A stretch of 64,000 nucleotides of DNA from an uncultured Oscillibacter sp. (GTDB lineage: Bacteria > Bacillota > Clostridia > Oscillospirales > Oscillospiraceae): NCBI RefSeq assembly GCF_910579365.1, contig NZ_CAJTUX010000001.1, positions 134,015-198,014 on the forward strand. Direction: 5' to 3'. The notes under the pieces are model-generated. The model was not told where the DNA came from, did not search any database, and saw nothing but the letters and a program-made list of their open reading frames with translations. Of the stretch, positions 1 to 8,499 are shown in pieces. Numbering within the stretch: position 1 is the stretch's first letter; every line of letters starts with the position of its first letter. Both the position numbers and the translations under genes were made by a program.

Positions 1-70
1 CGCCCTTGGTGGTCTCCTCGGTCTCTACCATCTTCAGAATGACACGGTCTGCAAGCGGGGTGAGTTTCAT
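1..70 (-). CDS. groES: Co-chaperonin GroES, 5' end only
   Basis: Only the first 23 codons are in the window; the rest lies beyond position 1. They read MKLTPLADRVILKMVETEET, the standard GroES N-terminus, in which the first beta strand packs against the neighbouring subunit of the heptameric cap of GroEL. The ATG at 68-70 has an AGGAGG ribosome site about 7 bases upstream. A CIRCE operator and a sigma-A promoter lie directly upstream, as expected for a groESL operon; groEL is presumably next, outside the window. Confidence 0.93.
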   Translation of the reverse strand, partial: MKLTPLADRVILKMVETEETTKG

Positions 71-118
71 TTGGGTTTCCTCCTTAAAATATAAAAATTT
101 GAAAAAACATAATCACTG

Positions 119-145
119 TTAGCACTCAAATACCAGGAGTGCTAA
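119..145. promoter_or_regulatory. CIRCE operator upstream of groES
   Basis: Perfect inverted repeat TTAGCACTC-N9-GAGTGCTAA, identical to the CIRCE consensus bound by the HrcA repressor. It lies between the promoter -10 and the groES start. HrcA itself is encoded at 11035-12078, so the loop can be closed within this window. Confidence 0.97.
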
Positions 146-153
146 CAGTGATT

Positions 154-182
154 ATCATAGTACAGCCGCCCCCATTTGTAAA
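154..182 (-). promoter_or_regulatory. Sigma-A promoter of groES
   Basis: On the minus strand, -35 TTTACA (177-182) and -10 TATGAT (154-159) are separated by exactly 17 bases. Transcription would start just inside the CIRCE, so bound HrcA would block it. Confidence 0.82.
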
Positions 183-264
183 GGGGGATTTTCTCAAAAG
201 TTATGAAGAATTTGTAAATGTTGCAGGAAGTTCCATTTCAGGAAAGCGCTTCGTGCCGGCGCGT

Positions 265-507
265 CTACTCCAGCAGCCAATCGTCCACGATGTCCCGCAG
301 GGCCACGGGCGTCACGCCGCCCCGGATCAGCGACGCCAGCAGCTCCTGCACCTTCTCCCGCGAGGGGCTGAGGTCCCAAACAGCCGCCTCCTCTCCGTCA
401 AGCTCCACTTGAATGCCATACGATGGCTCTTCCGGCGTTCCCTCCAGCAGGTAGTACCGCGCCTGAGACGCCAAACACTGGGTTTCTCTCATCAACCGCT
501 TCTGCAC
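265..507 (-). CDS. Small conserved clostridial protein, DUF6514-like
   Basis: 80 residues, no signal peptide or membrane segment. The layout (ARYYLLEG... YGIQVEL... followed by PSREKVQELLASLIRGGVTPVALRDIVDDWL) matches the DUF6514 family of short clostridial proteins as I recall it: a beta-rich first half and a helical second half with the VTPVxLxDIVxDwL end. Function unknown. The start chosen is GTG at 505-507 with a G-rich stretch ahead; an in-frame ATG five codons in (490-492) is an alternative. It sits alone between the groES promoter and RNase M5 and may have its own promoter. Confidence 0.6.
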   Translation of the reverse strand: MQKRLMRETQCLASQARYYLLEGTPEEPSYGIQVELDGEEAAVWDLSPSREKVQELLASLIRGGVTPVALRDIVDDWLLE

Positions 508-702
508 GCCGCCGCCCCCTTTTCATATTTCTCTCGCTTCCGTTCAGGAAACGAGCCGTTTCTATTTTCAGGATAGCATGGGCTGTCCAGCAAAATTTGT
601 CGAATTTTGTCGAATCCGGTTTACCGGTTCGTCCAAAGCGCAAATTTTGTCGAAAAAAAGGCGGCGGAGAAGGCGGCATGTCGAAAAAGAGGACCGCCCG
701 GG

Positions 703-1314
703 TCACAGGCAATCCTCCTGTTCGGAAAGCGCTTTCGACAGCAGCGCTTCCAGCTCCTCCCGGCTGAAGAGAAGGTTCAGCGCCTCCAGCAGTCCGTTGG
801 CCGTCAGATGTTCCGGCAGGTCCAGGCGTTTTAGAAGGCGGCGGCGCCGTTCCGCGCTCCCCTCCCCGCCGCTGAGTCCCAGGACAACCAGGTCCGCCTT
901 GGTGAGCCCCCCCCTCTCTCCGGCGGAGGGCTCGTCCTCAAACGTCGCCCCGGCGCGGCGGAGCGTCTCCAGCAAAACGGCGGGGGACATGCCTTCCACT
1001 CCCAGCTTCCCCTCCTTGCCGCCCCGGCGCTTCCGGCGCTCCTTTCCCTTCACATCGGGGATATACGCCTGCTTCACCCGTTCTTTCGGCAGGGCTCCTT
1101 TGAGATAGTTCCGGAGGAGAAACCCGGCCCCGTCGCTGTCCGTGAGGATGATGAGGCCCTGCTTCTCCGCCAGGCGGCGCAGGAACGCCAGCTTTTCCCG
1201 GTCGTTGAACACGGCAAAGCCCCCCAGCGTGACGACTGTGGCGTCCACCACCTGGGAGATCGTGTTCTTATCGTAGCGGCCCTCCACCACAATAACTTCC
1301 CTGATTCGTTTCAC
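703..1314 (-). CDS. rnmV: Ribonuclease M5
   Basis: 203 residues. RNase M5 makes the final cuts that mature 5S rRNA in Gram-positive bacteria, with a ribosomal protein cofactor. The N-terminal Toprim domain (about residues 6-95) shows the catalytic glutamate in VVEGRYD and the acidic pair in LTDSDGAG. The C-terminal half is the DUF4093 domain typical of this enzyme, ending with the ANGLLEALN segment. The start is GTG at 1312-1314 with GGAGGAGA upstream, inside the end of holA. Only 3 bases separate it from the holA stop, so the two are cotranscribed. Length is normal for the family. Confidence 0.93.
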   Translation of the reverse strand: MKRIREVIVVEGRYDKNTISQVVDATVVTLGGFAVFNDREKLAFLRRLAEKQGLIILTDSDGAGFLLRNYLKGALPKERVKQAYIPDVKGKERRKRRGGKEGKLGVEGMSPAVLLETLRRAGATFEDEPSAGERGGLTKADLVVLGLSGGEGSAERRRRLLKRLDLPEHLTANGLLEALNLLFSREELEALLSKALSEQEDCL

Positions 1315-1317
1315 GGC

Positions 1318-2373
1318 TCATCTCCTCCTTGCCGCCAGCCGGACCAGCAGCAGCTTCAGCTCTCCCGCGCTGTCCACGCCCCGCTCGCTCTTCATCCGGC
1401 GGTCCAGGACCTGGCACTGCCGCACCGCCTGGGCGCACCACTCTCCCGTGGTCCGCCGGGCGGCGGAGAGAAGCAGCTTGGCGGGATAGTCGCTCTTCAT
1501 GCCCCACAGCTCCATCAGCCAGTACCGGTCCCGCCCGCTGTCCAGAGCCAGCCGGGCCGTCCAGATGCGGCGGAGCTGGCTGCCCAGGGCCGCCAGAATC
1601 AAAATAGGCTCCGTCTGCATTTTCAGAAGGTCCCCCAGAATGGACGCCGCCTGATCGTAATTACCCTGGAGCACCGCGTCCGACAAGCGGAACACCTCCG
1701 CCGACAGCACCGGGTCCGCCACGGCGTCCACGTCCTCTCGAGTGACGGCGGGTCCCTTGGCGTAGGCGGCAATCTTTTGAATCTCCGGCACCAGCCCCGT
1801 CATCAGGCCGCCGCAGGTGAAGACCAGGTACTCCGCCGTCTGCCGGTCGATCTCCTTTCCCAAGGCCTTAAAGCGGCGGGAAATCCAGGGCAGCAGGTCG
1901 CTGTTCTCCGCCGCCGGAAACTCCACCGCCTCCACATACGTGTCCAGGGCCTTGCAGAGCTTTTTCATGGTCCGGTTGGGCTTGTACTCCAGCGTGTCAT
2001 AGACAAAGACCAAACAGCAGTAAGGCGGCAGGTCCTCCAGCAAAGCGATGAGCTTTCCGCGCTGCTCCTCTCCCAATTTGAAGATATCATAGTCCGTGAC
2101 GGCCGTCATCGTCCGCTCCGCCATCATGGGCATGGCCTCCACCGTCTCCGACAGGCTCTGCGCCGTGACGTCCTTCCCCTCCAGCGCATGGTAGTTGAAG
2201 GTCTCGAAACCCGGGGGAATCAGCTTTTTGCGCAGCTCTCCCAGATAGTACTCCCGAAGATAGCTCTCCTCTCCGTAGAAGATATACGCGGCGGCAGGCG
2301 TGCCGGCGGACAGATCCGCCTTCAATTTTTGAAGGGCCGCGCCCCGGCGGGGGGCTCTTTTTGCATTAGCCAT
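1318..2373 (-). CDS. holA: DNA polymerase III subunit delta
   Basis: 351 residues. HolA is the delta subunit of the clamp loader; it opens the beta sliding clamp at primed sites. The N-terminal AAA-like domain begins around AAYIFYGEESYLREYYL, the usual delta signature in which the P-loop is degenerate, followed by ETFNYHALEG; the C-terminal collar-like helical domain has QAASILGDLLKMQTEPILIL. I chose the ATG at 2371-2373 (MANAKRAP): a longer reading would run far back into comEC and adds an unrelated basic stretch. The start overlaps the comEC stop by 8 bases, indicating translational coupling. Confidence 0.93.
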   Translation of the reverse strand: MANAKRAPRRGAALQKLKADLSAGTPAAAYIFYGEESYLREYYLGELRKKLIPPGFETFNYHALEGKDVTAQSLSETVEAMPMMAERTMTAVTDYDIFKLGEEQRGKLIALLEDLPPYCCLVFVYDTLEYKPNRTMKKLCKALDTYVEAVEFPAAENSDLLPWISRRFKALGKEIDRQTAEYLVFTCGGLMTGLVPEIQKIAAYAKGPAVTREDVDAVADPVLSAEVFRLSDAVLQGNYDQAASILGDLLKMQTEPILILAALGSQLRRIWTARLALDSGRDRYWLMELWGMKSDYPAKLLLSAARRTTGEWCAQAVRQCQVLDRRMKSERGVDSAGELKLLLVRLAARRR

Positions 2374-4618
2374 GGGATTCCTCCTGATTCCAGGCGAGAT
2401 GGATGGTTCCATGCAGGTCCGTGCGGTAAATTTCACAGCCCTGCCGGGCCAGACGGAGCAGCGTCTCCCCGGCGGGATGCCCGTAGCTGTTGGGCCCAAC
2501 GCTGATACAGACCGTCTCCGGGCACAGCGTCTCCAGCAGAAGCTGAGAGGTGGCGTATCTGGACCCGTGGTGCCCCGCCACCATTCCCTCGATTTCCGGC
2601 AGGCCGCAGGACTCCAGCAAAACCGCCTCCGTGGCGGCGCTCATGTCGCCGGTAATGAGAAAGTACCGGTTCCAGGCGGAGGCCAGCAGGGACAGGCCGC
2701 GGTCATTGTCCCCGGCGTTCCCCAGGGGCGGGAAAACGGTCAGCGTTCCCTCCCCAAAGTCCAGCCGCTCCTCCTCCGTTACAAAGCGGATCTGGACGCC
2801 GTGCTCCCCGGCGGCGGCCCGCAGCGCGTCCTGGGGCCCCGGGCCGTCTTTCGGCTCCGGAAGCAGCAGCGTCCCCACCTCCAGCCGTGCCAGGAGGCCC
2901 GTCACGCCGGAGATATGGTCGCTGTCACAGTGGGTGAGCACGAGCCAGTCCAAACGCCGGCATCCCATGCTGAGAAGCTGCCGGGCGGCGGTCTCTCCGG
3001 GAGCTTTCCAGCTGTTGGCGCTTCCGCAGTCCACCAGGGCGAAGCGCCCGCCGGAGGCCAGCGCCACACTCTGCCCCTGACCCACATCCATTACCAGAAT
3101 CTCCAGGCCGCCGCGATACCGCTCCTCGCCCAGCCGGACGGTGAGGGCCAGCGTCAGCGCCGCCAGCGCGGCGGCCAGCGCGTACTTCCGCCGTCCCGCC
3201 CGCCGGGCCAGATAAGCGGCGGCAAAGAGGATGTAGACATAAACGATCCAGTATTTCAAATAGGGATTGGCGGTATACACCGCGTGATAGGGAACCTGGG
3301 AAAGGCCCCCGGCGGCAAGGAGAATGTAAGCCGCCGCCGCTTGTGCCGGAAGAGCCAGCAGCGCTCCCAGCGGCGGAATCACAAAGCTGGCAAACACCGC
3401 CGCCAGCCCGAACAGGAACGCTCCGCTGGCGGCCCAGAGGCAGAGCGCGGCGCTCAGCGGCGCAATCAGCACCAGCGCGCCGAAATAATACGCCGTCAGG
3501 GGCACGGTGAACACCATTGCCCCCATGGACACGGAAAAGGAGACCGCCAGGAAGCGGAACCCTCTCCCCCGCCTCTTCCCGTTCTTCAACCATTGGTAGA
3601 CCTTCGGCGACAGCCAGAGAATCCCCGTCATGGCGGCGAAGGACAATTGCAGGCTGACCGAAGCGGCGGCAAAGGGATTGGCCAGCAGGATGAGGAACAG
3701 CGCCGCCAGCAGAGACGTGGGCCCGTCGCTCTCCCGGCGGACCAGAATCGCCAGCAGCGGCAAGGACAGCATCACACAGGCCCGGAGCACCGAGGGGCTG
3801 CCCCCGGTGAGGGCGGCGTAAAACGCCAGCAACGGAATCCCCAGCAGGGCCTGTAATCTCCGGTCCGGCAGGAGAAACCCCGCCAGAGCCATGAGAAAAC
3901 CGCAGTGCATCCCGGACACCGCCAGGATGTGGCTCAGCCCCGCCTCGGTAAGCGCCGTGTAAGCCGCTTCGGAGACCTCTCCCCGGTCCCCCGTCAAAAG
4001 GGCCATGAGAAACCCGGCGGCGTCGCCGTGGAACAGGTCCCGTATGCGCCGCTCCATCGCCTGTCTCAGGCGGACCGGATACCACCGGGGACTGCGGCGG
4101 CTGCCCTCCTCCGCCGTGAATTCCCCCCGGCCATAGGCCAGCAGGAAAACCCCCTTGGACGTGAAGGATGTGACGTCCTCATCCCGAATGCGGGCGGCGC
4201 TGCGGAGAAGCGCCGTTCCGGTCACCGTCTGTCCCGGAGCCAGCTCCAGCAGCTCCTCCCCGCCGTAAAGCACGGCCTTGCCGGGAAGGCCCTCCAGCCG
4301 TACCGTCACCCGCGCGCCAAAATCGCCGGGCTCCGGGTATTCGCAGAGCGTGGCGGCGACAGGCTCCGTTCTGCCGGCCAGCGCCTCGTTGGGCCGCTGC
4401 ACCTGCCGGGCATAGAGCCAGCTGTAGCCCAGCCCCAACGCCAGCGCCGAGGCAAATACCAGGACCCTCCTCCGCCACGTCCCAGGCAGGGCCAGCGCCA
4501 GCACGCCCAGGGCCAGGCTGGCCAGCGCCGCCGCCAGAGGCCAGCCGCCCTCCAGCAGGTACTGCGCCAGAAAGATACCCAGAGAAACGCCTCCGGCAAA
4601 GACCGCCAGCCGCCTCAC
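2366..4618 (-). CDS. comEC: ComEC/Rec2 DNA-uptake channel protein
   Basis: 750 residues from the GTG at 4616-4618. ComEC is the membrane channel that brings single-stranded DNA into the cytoplasm during natural transformation. Order: two N-terminal transmembrane helices, the DUF4131/OB-like domain (about 40-170), a polytopic Competence domain (about 190-470, with HILAVSGMHCGFLMAL), then a metallo-beta-lactamase-like domain with LVLTHCDSDHISGV, the H-x-x-x-D-H metal motif. An upstream in-frame ATG at 4744 would add 42 residues encoded partly by a perfect stem-loop (4706-4733), so the shorter start, which begins right at the first helix as in the family, is preferred. A full-length ComEC suggests competence potential but does not prove it. 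Confidence 0.9.
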   Translation of the reverse strand: MRRLAVFAGGVSLGIFLAQYLLEGGWPLAAALASLALGVLALALPGTWRRRVLVFASALALGLGYSWLYARQVQRPNEALAGRTEPVAATLCEYPEPGDFGARVTVRLEGLPGKAVLYGGEELLELAPGQTVTGTALLRSAARIRDEDVTSFTSKGVFLLAYGRGEFTAEEGSRRSPRWYPVRLRQAMERRIRDLFHGDAAGFLMALLTGDRGEVSEAAYTALTEAGLSHILAVSGMHCGFLMALAGFLLPDRRLQALLGIPLLAFYAALTGGSPSVLRACVMLSLPLLAILVRRESDGPTSLLAALFLILLANPFAAASVSLQLSFAAMTGILWLSPKVYQWLKNGKRRGRGFRFLAVSFSVSMGAMVFTVPLTAYYFGALVLIAPLSAALCLWAASGAFLFGLAAVFASFVIPPLGALLALPAQAAAAYILLAAGGLSQVPYHAVYTANPYLKYWIVYVYILFAAAYLARRAGRRKYALAAALAALTLALTVRLGEERYRGGLEILVMDVGQGQSVALASGGRFALVDCGSANSWKAPGETAARQLLSMGCRRLDWLVLTHCDSDHISGVTGLLARLEVGTLLLPEPKDGPGPQDALRAAAGEHGVQIRFVTEEERLDFGEGTLTVFPPLGNAGDNDRGLSLLASAWNRYFLITGDMSAATEAVLLESCGLPEIEGMVAGHHGSRYATSQLLLETLCPETVCISVGPNSYGHPAGETLLRLARQGCEIYRTDLHGTIHLAWNQEESHG

Positions 4619-4705
4619 GGCCGCCGGTCCGCCGGAACGCGATATCGGATTCCCATGTCCATCACCCGGCCCCTTTCCGAAAGTCTCCCTTGATAAACGG
4701 CGGAA

Positions 4706-4733
4706 GCTCCCGGAGGGATTTTCCTCCGGGAGC
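4706..4733 (-). terminator. Stem-loop, probable weak terminator after the GH-like gene
   Basis: Perfect 11-bp stem GCTCCCGGAGG / CCTCCGGGAGC with a 6-base loop, just downstream of the gene ending at 4755 on the same strand. The T-tract is poor, so it may attenuate rather than stop transcription into comEC. Confidence 0.5.
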
Positions 4734-4754
4734 CTATCTTCCATACGGACCCCG

Positions 4755-5849
4755 TCACTCCGCCAGAATCAGGCGGCTGCCCGTCAGGGACGGGCTGTCT
4801 TCCGTCAGCTCCGGGATAAATTGGACACCGCCGTCCGCTCCCCCCGCCTGGGACACCAGATTGGACAGCGTCTCCACCTCCTCCGGCGCGGCTTCGGCGT
4901 AGATGCGGTCCACCCGGCCCGCCAGACGGCTCAGGTCCAATCCGGCCGTCAGATCGGGTCCCTCGGCAATAACCGCCTTCGGAATCTCCACAGACAGCAG
5001 AATATCGTAAGGCTCCAGCGCCGTCCGGAGCTCGCTGAGGAGCTGGTCCAGATTGTTGGCGAGGGGAACGTCGGTATTATAGAAAATCTTGTTGATTTTT
5101 CCCACGGTAGGATAGCTGAAATCCGTGAGCAGCAGCTCGTCGAATCCCAGCTCCGCGATCTCCTTCGCCAGGGCGCAGACATACTCCCTGGCGGAGGGCT
5201 TGCAGGGGTCCAGCCAGAGGCTGTTGTTGCCGTCGTAGAAAATATAGCCGCCGGTATTTTTCAATCCCCGGCCCTCCACGTCGGCATTGGCGGCCTTGAA
5301 GTCCTGAAGGCAGGACATGCTGGCGATGGCGTGCAGCCCCTCCCGGGAGGTAACGAGATTCAAAACGGAGGCGGTCTCCCCCGGGTCCCCCGCCACCTGC
5401 ACGGCGCCGGAGACGGCATTGGCGGACTCAAAGTAAACCGTTCCGTTGGAGGTTTTCAGGCGCACAACCACAGCGTTGCAGGTCCCCATGGCGGAATCTG
5501 CGGCCATACCGGCCTCAAATTCCGCCCAAACCGCTCGGGTCAGGGCGGCGGCGGGAAGCGCCCGCGCAAGGATTTCCTGGGGTTCCTCCTCCTTCGGCGG
5601 CTCCACCACCACCTCCACATTCGGACGGTTCTCCGCGCCCTGCTGGTCTCCCACCGGCGCGGCATCCGCCTCCTCCGACTGCCAGGGCAGCACGATCTGA
5701 CGCCGGCCGCCGCTGCTGTACACAATGTGCTGTTCCAGATAGATGACGCTGGCGGCCGCCAAAATGACCAGCACCAGCAAAATCGCCATGAAAACTTTCC
5801 ATTTGGACCCACGGCCCCGGTAACTGCTGTAGCCCTTGGCCCCTGCCAT
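4755..5849 (-). CDS. Membrane-anchored putative glycoside hydrolase (DUF4015/PF13200-like)
   Basis: 364 residues from the ATG at 5847-5849 (GAGAGG ribosome site 8 bases ahead; GTG/ATG starts 2-3 codons upstream have poor spacing). One transmembrane helix follows a basic N-terminus (about residues 15-38), then a Pro/Glu-rich linker (about 60-95) and an extracytoplasmic domain. That domain has features of the putative glycoside hydrolase family PF13200: WLDPCKPSAREYVCALAKEI and GFDELLLTDFSYPT, as expected for strands of a TIM barrel. No substrate can be assigned. Its position between rpiB and comEC gives no functional hint. Confidence 0.7.
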   Translation of the reverse strand: MAGAKGYSSYRGRGSKWKVFMAILLVLVILAAASVIYLEQHIVYSSGGRRQIVLPWQSEEADAAPVGDQQGAENRPNVEVVVEPPKEEEPQEILARALPAAALTRAVWAEFEAGMAADSAMGTCNAVVVRLKTSNGTVYFESANAVSGAVQVAGDPGETASVLNLVTSREGLHAIASMSCLQDFKAANADVEGRGLKNTGGYIFYDGNNSLWLDPCKPSAREYVCALAKEIAELGFDELLLTDFSYPTVGKINKIFYNTDVPLANNLDQLLSELRTALEPYDILLSVEIPKAVIAEGPDLTAGLDLSRLAGRVDRIYAEAAPEEVETLSNLVSQAGGADGGVQFIPELTEDSPSLTGSRLILAE

Positions 5850-5913
5850 GCGCATCACCTCTCTTCAGGGGCAGCGCCCCCTATTTTGCAAATCCGGCTC
5901 CTCCGGCAGCCGC

Positions 5914-6351
5914 TCAGTCCTCCAGGGACATCATCTTATCCACCCGGCGGGCGTGACGGCCCCCCTCGAATTCCGTAGAGAGGAACGCCTCCACCATCCG
6001 CTCGGCCATGTTCGGCCCTGTGAAGCCCGCGCCGATGGCCATCATATTCGCGTCGTTGTGGCGGCGGGTCATCTCCGCCTGGAGGCAGTCGGCACAGTGA
6101 GCGCAGCGAATGCCCTTGATCTTGTTGGCGGAGATGGAAATCCCGATGCCAGTGGTACAGATCACAATGCCGCGGTCACACTTGCCCGCCGCCACAGCCC
6201 GGGCGGCGGCGGCGCCGAAATCCGGATAATCGCAGCTGTCCTTGGAAGAGCAGCCGAAGTCCTCATACTCGTGCCCCAGGCGCTCCAGCACCTGGATGAT
6301 ATGCTGTTTCAGATCATAGCCGCCGTGATCGCAGCCCAGCGCAATTTTCAT
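5914..6351 (-). CDS. rpiB: Ribose-5-phosphate isomerase B
   Basis: 145 residues. RpiB interconverts ribose 5-phosphate and ribulose 5-phosphate in the pentose phosphate pathway. The N-terminal MKIALGCDHGGYDLKQHI carries the substrate-binding Asp-His of the RpiB/LacA/LacB fold, and GIVICTTGIGISISANK carries the catalytic-cysteine loop (C-T-T-G-I-G). A conserved NDANMMAIG segment follows. The start at 6349-6351 has a GGGGG site at good spacing; an ATG two codons upstream is too close to it. LacAB-type subunits share the fold, but a single gene with this loop fits RpiB. Confidence 0.92.
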   Translation of the reverse strand: MKIALGCDHGGYDLKQHIIQVLERLGHEYEDFGCSSKDSCDYPDFGAAAARAVAAGKCDRGIVICTTGIGISISANKIKGIRCAHCADCLQAEMTRRHNDANMMAIGAGFTGPNMAERMVEAFLSTEFEGGRHARRVDKMMSLED

Positions 6352-6473
6352 GGCCATATTCCCCCATGCCCTATAATTTTGTGCCTTATATTGTACCCTA
6401 ATTTTTTCAAAAAATCAATATGCTTTCCGCAGCTTCCAGCGCCGCAAATACGACATTTTCCGGAAGGCCCGCT

Positions 6474-7283
6474 TCACAGCTCGTGCCAGACGGGCTTTTG
6501 CCCCGCGAAGGTGCAGAACCGGGCGAAACCGCACTCCCGCAGGAGGGCCTGCCGCTCACGGATGGCGCAGCCCACAAAGTCCGCAGAGTGCGCGTCGGTG
6601 CCCAGCGTGACCAGTTCGCCTCCCAGTTCACGGTACAGCCGCAGCCATTTCCCGTCCGGCAGAGGCGTGCCGCCCCGGTTCGTGTTTACCTCAATGCCAA
6701 GGCCCTTATCGATCAGGGAACGGAAAATCTCCCTCATCTCCGGCTCAAAACGGTCAAAGCTCAGGCGAAACCCGCGGTTTTCATTGAGATACCGCAGCGG
6801 CAGCGTCAGGTGACCCAGCACAGTAAACCGCCCCCACGCGATCATCTTCCGCACCTGGTCCAGATAATCCGCGATGCCGGCATAGGCCTCTTCCTCCGTC
6901 TTGGGATCAAAATAGTAGAGGTCCAGTCCCCCGTACCGCCGGGAGAGCATGTGGACGGAGCCAATGACAAAATCCAGGGGCGGAGCGTCCCGCAAGAGCG
7001 CCTCCGTCCGCTCCACGCTCCAGCAGGCGTCCCCCAGCTCGATTCCAAGACGCAGGACCATCCGGTCTCCCACATTTGCCTTGGCGGCGTCAAACTCCGC
7101 CGCCAGAGCCGCCCAATCATAGGACTCCCGCAGCGCTGTGCCGCCCCAGACCACCGGCTCCACGTGATCGGTAAAGCAGACCTCCGCCAGCCCCGCCGCC
7201 AGCCCCGCCTCCGCCAGGGCGGTCATGGAGTCCCCCGCGTCCGGAGAGATGCGGGAGTGGATGTGATAGTCCGCCAGATACAT
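6474..7283 (-). CDS. PHP-domain phosphatase, histidinol-phosphatase (HisJ) family
   Basis: 269 residues from the ATG at 7281-7283 (GAGGTGA ribosome site). The polymerase/histidinol-phosphatase fold is indicated by the N-terminal DYHIHSRISPDAG metal motif, CFTDHVEP, HMLSRR and the C-terminal LGTDAHSADFVG. These histidines and aspartates bind a trinuclear metal centre. HisJ proteins dephosphorylate histidinol phosphate, but no other histidine genes are nearby, so the substrate is uncertain. The start lies 4 bases after the dnaJ stop, so it is probably read through from the heat-shock operon. Confidence 0.82.
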   Translation of the reverse strand: MYLADYHIHSRISPDAGDSMTALAEAGLAAGLAEVCFTDHVEPVVWGGTALRESYDWAALAAEFDAAKANVGDRMVLRLGIELGDACWSVERTEALLRDAPPLDFVIGSVHMLSRRYGGLDLYYFDPKTEEEAYAGIADYLDQVRKMIAWGRFTVLGHLTLPLRYLNENRGFRLSFDRFEPEMREIFRSLIDKGLGIEVNTNRGGTPLPDGKWLRLYRELGGELVTLGTDAHSADFVGCAIRERQALLRECGFARFCTFAGQKPVWHEL

Positions 7284-7287
7284 GGAA

Positions 7288-8427
7288 TCACCTCTTTTTC
7301 TTGCCGAAGAACTTCTTCCTCTCCTCGTAGTTGTTGTCGCCCATGGTCTCGGCAAATTTCTTCAGCGCCTCTTTCTGCTCCCGGTTCAGGTTGCGGGGCG
7401 TCTCAATGTAAACCGTGACATACTGGTCGCCCCGTCCCCGGCCATTGATGGAGGGGATGCCCTTGCCCTTGAGGCGGAAGGTTGCGCCGCTCTGGGTGCC
7501 CTCCGGCAGGTCGTACTTCACCTTGCCGTCAATGGTGGGAATCTCCAGCTCCGCCCCCAGCACCGCCTGGGCGAAGGTGACGGGCGCCTCGCACAAAACG
7601 GAGGTGCCCTCCCGGCGGAAGAACTCGTGCGGCCGGACGGCAATCGTAATCAGAAGGTCCCCGGCGGGGCCGCCGTTCTTGCCCGCATTGCCCTGGCCCC
7701 GGATGGAGATGGTCTGTCCGTTGTCGATGCCCGCCGGAATGCTGGCCTGGATGGTTTTCCGCCGCCGCGTCACGCCCGCGCCCTGGCATTCCTTGCAGGG
7801 CTGGGAGATGATCTTGCCCTTGCCGCCGCAGTGGGAGCAGGGCGAGGAGGTGGAAATCACCCCCATCGGCGTCTGCCGCCGGTTCTGCACGACGCCGGTG
7901 CCGTGACAGGTGGGGCAGACCTCCGGCGTGGCCCCCTCGGCGCAGCCGCTGCCATGGCAGACCGTGCAGCTCTCCGTCCGGTCCACGGTGACGGTCTTTT
8001 CACAGCCGAAGGCCGCCTCTTCAAAGCTGACGGTCAAAGAGGTGCGGATGCTCTCTCCCCTCTGGGGAGCGTTGGGGTTCGTCCGCCGACCGCCGCCGAA
8101 GCCGCCGCCGAAAAAGCTGCCGAAAATATCCCCCAGGTCCCCGAAATCAAAGCCACCAAAACCACCGTCAAAACCGCCGCCCGCGCCAAAGTTGGGGTCC
8201 ACTCCGGCGTGGCCGAACTGATCGTACCGGCTCCGCTTTTCCTTGTCCGAAAGGATTTCGTACGCCTCGTTGACCTCTTTAAAGCGGGCCTCGGCCTCCT
8301 TGTCCCCGGGGTTCAGGTCCGGATGATTGGCCTTGGCCAGCTTCCGGTAAGCCCGCTTGATCTCCTCGTCCGAGGCGCCTTTGTTGACGCCCAGGACCTC
8401 GTAATAATCCCGTTTCTGCTCAGCCAT
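7288..8427 (-). CDS. dnaJ: Chaperone DnaJ (Hsp40)
   Basis: 379 residues, normal length. The J-domain (1-70) has the HPD tripeptide (NHPDLNPG) that triggers the DnaK ATPase. A Gly/Phe-rich linker (about 75-115) follows. The zinc-finger region has four CxxCxGxG modules: CTVCHGSG, CPTCHGTG, CSHCGGKG, CKECQGAG. A C-terminal peptide-binding domain completes it. It lies downstream of dnaK, separated by a 40-base perfect stem-loop, and belongs to the HrcA-regulated operon. Confidence 0.98.
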   Translation of the reverse strand: MAEQKRDYYEVLGVNKGASDEEIKRAYRKLAKANHPDLNPGDKEAEARFKEVNEAYEILSDKEKRSRYDQFGHAGVDPNFGAGGGFDGGFGGFDFGDLGDIFGSFFGGGFGGGRRTNPNAPQRGESIRTSLTVSFEEAAFGCEKTVTVDRTESCTVCHGSGCAEGATPEVCPTCHGTGVVQNRRQTPMGVISTSSPCSHCGGKGKIISQPCKECQGAGVTRRRKTIQASIPAGIDNGQTISIRGQGNAGKNGGPAGDLLITIAVRPHEFFRREGTSVLCEAPVTFAQAVLGAELEIPTIDGKVKYDLPEGTQSGATFRLKGKGIPSINGRGRGDQYVTVYIETPRNLNREQKEALKKFAETMGDNNYEERKKFFGKKKR

Positions 8428-8448
8428 GTTGCCTCCTGCGAATAACGC

Positions 8449-8488
8449 CGTTCAATGGGGCGGGGAATTCTCCCCGTCCCATTGAACG
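8449..8488 (-). terminator. Long intercistronic stem-loop between dnaK and dnaJ
   Basis: Near-perfect hairpin starting CGTTCAATGGG and ending CCCATTGAACG around a GGGGA..TCCCC core. There is no U-tract in the transcribed direction, so this is more likely an mRNA processing or stabilising element setting the DnaK:DnaJ ratio than a full terminator. Confidence 0.6.
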
Positions 8489-8499
8489 ATTAAGCCCGT

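Noticed and set aside
4619..4744. 42-residue N-terminal extension of ComEC
   Set aside because: It is largely encoded by a stem-loop, lacks a good ribosome site and would put a charged disordered segment before the first helix, unlike the family.
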